64,000 nucleotides of DNA from Priestia megaterium (GTDB lineage: Bacteria > Bacillota > Bacilli > Bacillales > Bacillaceae_H). The notes under the pieces were generated by a model, which was not told the DNA's origin, did no database searches, and saw only the letters and a program-made list of their open reading frames with translations. Location: assembly GCF_023824195.1 (NCBI RefSeq), contig NZ_CP085445.1:1-64000 (forward strand), given 5' to 3'. Shown here piece by piece: positions 61,438 through 64,000 of the stretch; positions within the stretch are counted from its first letter, which is position 1; each line of letters starts with the position of its first letter. The position numbers were made by a program, and so were the translations under genes.

Positions 61438-62076
61438 TTAAAAAGCCAACGCATGTTTTGCTGCATCTGATATACCTTTGCGAATAATATCATCTGCTCT
61501 CTCTCGATCAAATTCATGCCCTTCCACATACAATACTTCCACATTATCTATACCTATGATGTTAAGCACTTGTTTTAAATATGGGTGACTATAATCCATT
61601 TTCGCAAAAGGTCCTTGTGAGTAAGTTCCGCCACTTACTTGAACGTGGATAGCTTTTTTACCTTGTAAATGTCCAACAGGGCCATTTTCTGTGTAATGAA
61701 ATGTTTTTCCTACTACTACAAAGGAATCGATAAACGCTTTTAATCTTGGTGGAGTTCCCCAGTTCCACATAGGAGATACAAATACATATTTGTCAGCACT
61801 CGCTATCATGTCTGTAAATGTATTTAAAGCATTTATTTTTTGTTGTTCTACTTCATTTAATTCTGAGAAGGAAATTCCGTCTTTACGCATTTTTCCCCAA
61901 CCGTTAAGGATATCATTATCTATTGTTGGAAAGTCTTCTTCGTATAAATTTATTTCTCTAATCTCGTCATTTGTATGAGAATGGCGATAAGCTTGCAGAA
62001 AAGCTTGCCCTACTCGATGACTAACTGAGGTTTCAATTGATTTTGGATTCGCAGTAATGTATAGAACTTTTCCCAT
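61438..62076 (-). CDS. azoR: FMN-dependent NADH azoreductase
   Basis: This 212-residue flavodoxin-like protein has YITANPKSIETSVSHRVGQA near the N-terminus (FMN phosphate loop), FVSPMWNWGTPPRLKAFIDS near residues 98-117 and VSGGTYSQGPFAKMDYSHPY near 147-166. These are the AzoR hallmarks. It reduces azo dyes and quinones with NADH. It lies downstream of a second azoreductase with a hairpin between them. Confidence 0.92.
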   Translation of the reverse strand: MGKVLYITANPKSIETSVSHRVGQAFLQAYRHSHTNDEIREINLYEEDFPTIDNDILNGWGKMRKDGISFSELNEVEQQKINALNTFTDMIASADKYVFVSPMWNWGTPPRLKAFIDSFVVVGKTFHYTENGPVGHLQGKKAIHVQVSGGTYSQGPFAKMDYSHPYLKQVLNIIGIDNVEVLYVEGHEFDRERADDIIRKGISDAAKHALAF

Positions 62077-62103
62077 GTTAAACCCAACTCTCCCTTTATT
62101 AAA

Positions 62104-62146
62104 TTAAGGAAATGTCAAATGATTAATTCACTTGACATTTCCTTTA
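62104..62146 (-). terminator. Hairpin between the two azoreductase genes
   Basis: TTAAGGAAATGTCAA and TTGACATTTCCTTTAA form a long stem with a ~13-base loop. It may terminate or attenuate transcription from the upstream azoreductase gene. Confidence 0.65.
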
Positions 62147-62158
62147 ATGAAGTGTTTT

Positions 62159-62800
62159 TTATTTTGTAGCCAATCTTGAAGCAGCTTCTTCCACTTCTTT
62201 ATATGCTTTTTCTACTACCTCATTTGGATCTAATAAAGCAGTTCCTTGTGCGCGAATGATTTGATAATCTTCAATCCCAAGGAAATTGAACATTGATTTC
62301 AGGTATTTGTGAGAGTATTCAACTTCTGTATACCAATCATTATTTGTATAGATTGATCCACTTGCTTGAATAACAAGTAATCTTCGTCCGTCTTTAAGTA
62401 GACCCACTGAGCCAGTTTCCGTATATTTAAACGTCTCACGTGCGATCATAATATTATCTATATAATCTTTTAATTTCGATGGAATATTAAAATTATGCAA
62501 AGGTAAAACGATGACATACGTATCTGCACTTTTAAATTGGTGTAAAACCTCAGACATGCGGTCCGTTACTTCTTTTTCTTGGCTCGTTAGCTCTTGTCCA
62601 TTTCGTTGTTTTTCCCATGCACTTAATACTGTTTTATCTACCATTGGTACTACATCACTGTATAGATTAATTTGTTCAATTGTCTCACTATCAGGAATTA
62701 ATTCTTTATAGGCTGTTAAAAAGTGATGAAAAACCTTCAAGCTATATGAAGAAGTATCATCTACTTTTGGATGTGCATTAATGATAAGTGTTTTATTCAT
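62159..62800 (-). CDS. FMN-dependent NADH azoreductase (AzoR family), second copy
   Basis: This 213-residue protein has LIINAHPKVDDTSSYSLKVF at the N-terminus, VIVLPLHNFNIPSKLKDYID near residues 96-115 and IQASGSIYTNNDWYTEVEYS later. It is an AzoR relative in which the usual MxNFxxP motif reads LHNFNIP. AAGGAG precedes the ATG. It is divergent from an Rrf2-type regulator, the likely controller, suggesting response to quinones, azo compounds or thiol stress. Confidence 0.88.
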   Translation of the reverse strand: MNKTLIINAHPKVDDTSSYSLKVFHHFLTAYKELIPDSETIEQINLYSDVVPMVDKTVLSAWEKQRNGQELTSQEKEVTDRMSEVLHQFKSADTYVIVLPLHNFNIPSKLKDYIDNIMIARETFKYTETGSVGLLKDGRRLLVIQASGSIYTNNDWYTEVEYSHKYLKSMFNFLGIEDYQIIRAQGTALLDPNEVVEKAYKEVEEAASRLATK

Positions 62801-62939
62801 TTGTATTTCTCCTTTAATCTGTATTTTAATTCTAAATTAAGGACTAAACTAATCGTCGATTAACTCGGTCTTTAATATAAACCCTATCATTATTTTTGTC
62901 AAATGAAAAAAATAATATACTGAAACAGATTTCTTCTAT

Positions 62940-62968
62940 TTGACAAACACTCAAAATACTCCTAAGAT
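62940..62968 (+). promoter_or_regulatory. SigA promoter of the Rrf2-type gene
   Basis: TTGACA and TAAGAT are 17 bp apart, about 40 bp before the start codon. Confidence 0.65.
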
Positions 62969-63009
62969 ACAATTTGATAACCCTTAAAACCAAAAGCAGG
63001 TGAGTTTAT

Positions 63010-63516
63010 ATGCAGTATAGCGTCGGGGTTGAATATGCATTACATTGTCTTGTTTATTTAATTGATACGCCTTCAAAAGAAAGTGTTGGAATAAAAGATT
63101 TAGCAGAATTCCAAGGACTTTCGGAGACATTTCTTTCGAAAGTTTTCGGTAAATTATCTAAAGCTGGTATTGTCAGTTCCGTTCCTGGTGTAAAAGGAGG
63201 ATATAGATTAGCTAAGTCCCCAGAAGAGATTTCTTTTTGGGATGTAATAGAAGCTGTCGAAGGACCCAAACCTATTTTCCAATGTAAAAATATTGTACAA
63301 AACGGTATATTATATCGTGACAAGGACTGTAGTTCCTGTGAATCCAGCAATTCTACTTGTACAATTAATTTGGTCATGCTTGAGGCAGAAGAACAGATGC
63401 GTGAATTTCTTCGTCATAAAACTCTTGCATGGTTAGATAAGGAACTTAACCATGTTTTACCTGAGAAGCAAAGAACAGATACACGAGAATACTTCGCAAA
63501 AAAAAGCACTAACTGA
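63010..63516 (+). CDS. Rrf2 family transcriptional regulator
   Basis: This 168-residue protein has the Rrf2 winged helix: YSVGVEYALHCLVYLIDTPS, then GLSETFLSKVFGKLSKAGIV and SSVPGVKGGYRLAKSPEEIS. Three or four Cys follow (CKNIVQ and CSSCESSNSTC), giving either an iron-sulfur or thiol sensing site. AGCAGGTGAG precedes the ATG. It is divergent from the azoreductase genes and likely represses them. Confidence 0.85.
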   Translation: MQYSVGVEYALHCLVYLIDTPSKESVGIKDLAEFQGLSETFLSKVFGKLSKAGIVSSVPGVKGGYRLAKSPEEISFWDVIEAVEGPKPIFQCKNIVQNGILYRDKDCSSCESSNSTCTINLVMLEAEEQMREFLRHKTLAWLDKELNHVLPEKQRTDTREYFAKKSTN

Positions 63517-63549
63517 ATCGCCTTGACGAATTAGTTAGTGCTTTTTTAA
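63500..63549 (+). terminator. Terminator of the Rrf2-type gene
   Basis: AAAAAGCACTAACT and AGTTAGTGCTTTTTT pair across a loop that contains the gene's stop codon. Confidence 0.85.
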
Positions 63550-63706
63550 TTATTTCGACTACAGATTAACTGTTACGCTATATAGGTTTAGTTAACATAA
63601 AACGTGTTATCGGAAATAATCTCCCTTAAGTAATTGTTTCCTTTTCATTCATGCATTATAGTAACAGTACGTGCTTGACTATAGACAAGAAGGGCGTGCT
63701 CAATCA

Positions 63707-64000
63707 TTGACATTTAAAGATTTTTTTCCTTATCATATATTAACAGTCATTTGTTCTAGTGTTTCTTATGCTATATTCATGGTAATCATCGAACCGAGTT
63801 ATAGAGCTATTATTGCATGTTTCATTATTCCATTTGTTACACTCATTCCTTACTCTATTGCTGCAGTACCCTTGCAGTTTCTTCTAAATAAGTGCCCGAA
63901 AAGGTTTAATATCTTTTATTTACTAATATATTGTGTCGTGGCAATCGTTTTTCTTTATGTTTTTTATAAACTTGAGGGAGGATGGTCTACACCAATATTT
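63707..64000 (+). CDS. Membrane protein (UPF0715-like), cut by the window end
   Basis: The frame is open to the last base. It reads TFKDFFPYHILTVICSSVSY, then helices including IIACFIIPFVTLIPYSIAAV and IFYLLIYCVVAIVFLYVFYK. The word PLQFLLNKCPKRFNIFYLL is typical of UPF0715 proteins. The TTG start is uncertain because AAGGGCG lies rather far upstream; an in-frame GTG is at 63671. The 3' end lies beyond the window. Confidence 0.5.
   Translation, partial: MTFKDFFPYHILTVICSSVSYAIFMVIIEPSYRAIIACFIIPFVTLIPYSIAAVPLQFLLNKCPKRFNIFYLLIYCVVAIVFLYVFYKLEGGWSTPIF

Overview
The window is low-GC Bacillaceae DNA. It reads like part of a large plasmid, or a plasmid-like accessory region, of a Bacillus/Priestia megaterium-type host. 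I infer this from iteron-like repeats at the left edge, an actin-type ParM/ParR-like segregation pair, SigH-, SinI-, AbrB-, Zur- and SigB-type regulation, and a mosaic of insertion sequences, group II introns and broken genes. No rRNA, tRNA or CRISPR array was seen.

Left part (1-8300). This is a plasmid maintenance and regulatory zone: iteron-like GGGGAC repeats (260-375), a SigH-like sigma factor, a ParM/ParR-like cassette and an orphan ECF sigma factor. A c-di-GMP-I riboswitch sits in front of a 40-residue SinI-like antirepressor. A second SinI-like gene converges on it, and a protein with four AbrB-like hairpin units follows.

Middle part (8300-36500). This is accessory metabolism and detoxification: threonine dehydratase, two GNATs, a VOC protein, a MerR-controlled old yellow enzyme plus SDR, LysR with MFS, and a WYL regulator with matching operators around an SDR and an NTF2-like gene. 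It also holds tandem small Gly/Ala-rich Cys peptides (one frameshifted), a TetR-ABC export operon, an IS6-type element, secreted proteins, and a MarR-FAD monooxygenase pair of higher GC. One group II intron carries a frameshifted maturase (22430-24782); a 777-bp relative lacks the ORF (34413-35189).

Zinc island (36500-54000). Nine Zur-box-like sites (TCGTAA-N3-TTACGA type) precede dcd-folE2, the zinc-free S14 gene rpsN, ferredoxin-cobW, zur, cobW-sufU-like, a membrane GH18 gene, a third cobW, znuACB and zinT. Two YcgR/YcgQ-type permease pairs belong to the same island; the first YcgQ has an in-frame amber codon. Together these would import zinc, deliver it through COG0523 GTPases and replace zinc enzymes with zinc-independent ones. 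Copies of a ~80-110 bp palindromic repeat lie at both edges, in the same orientation.

Right part (54000-64000). This holds more palindromic repeats, a small general-stress cluster with SigB-like promoters, wrecked IS256- and IS21-type transposases, membrane proteins, a DUF3231 protein, a GNAT truncated at a hairpin element, two azoreductases with a divergent Rrf2 regulator, and a membrane protein gene cut by the window end. Several genes carry single-base frameshifts or stops. Some may be real decay and some sequencing error; raw reads would decide.
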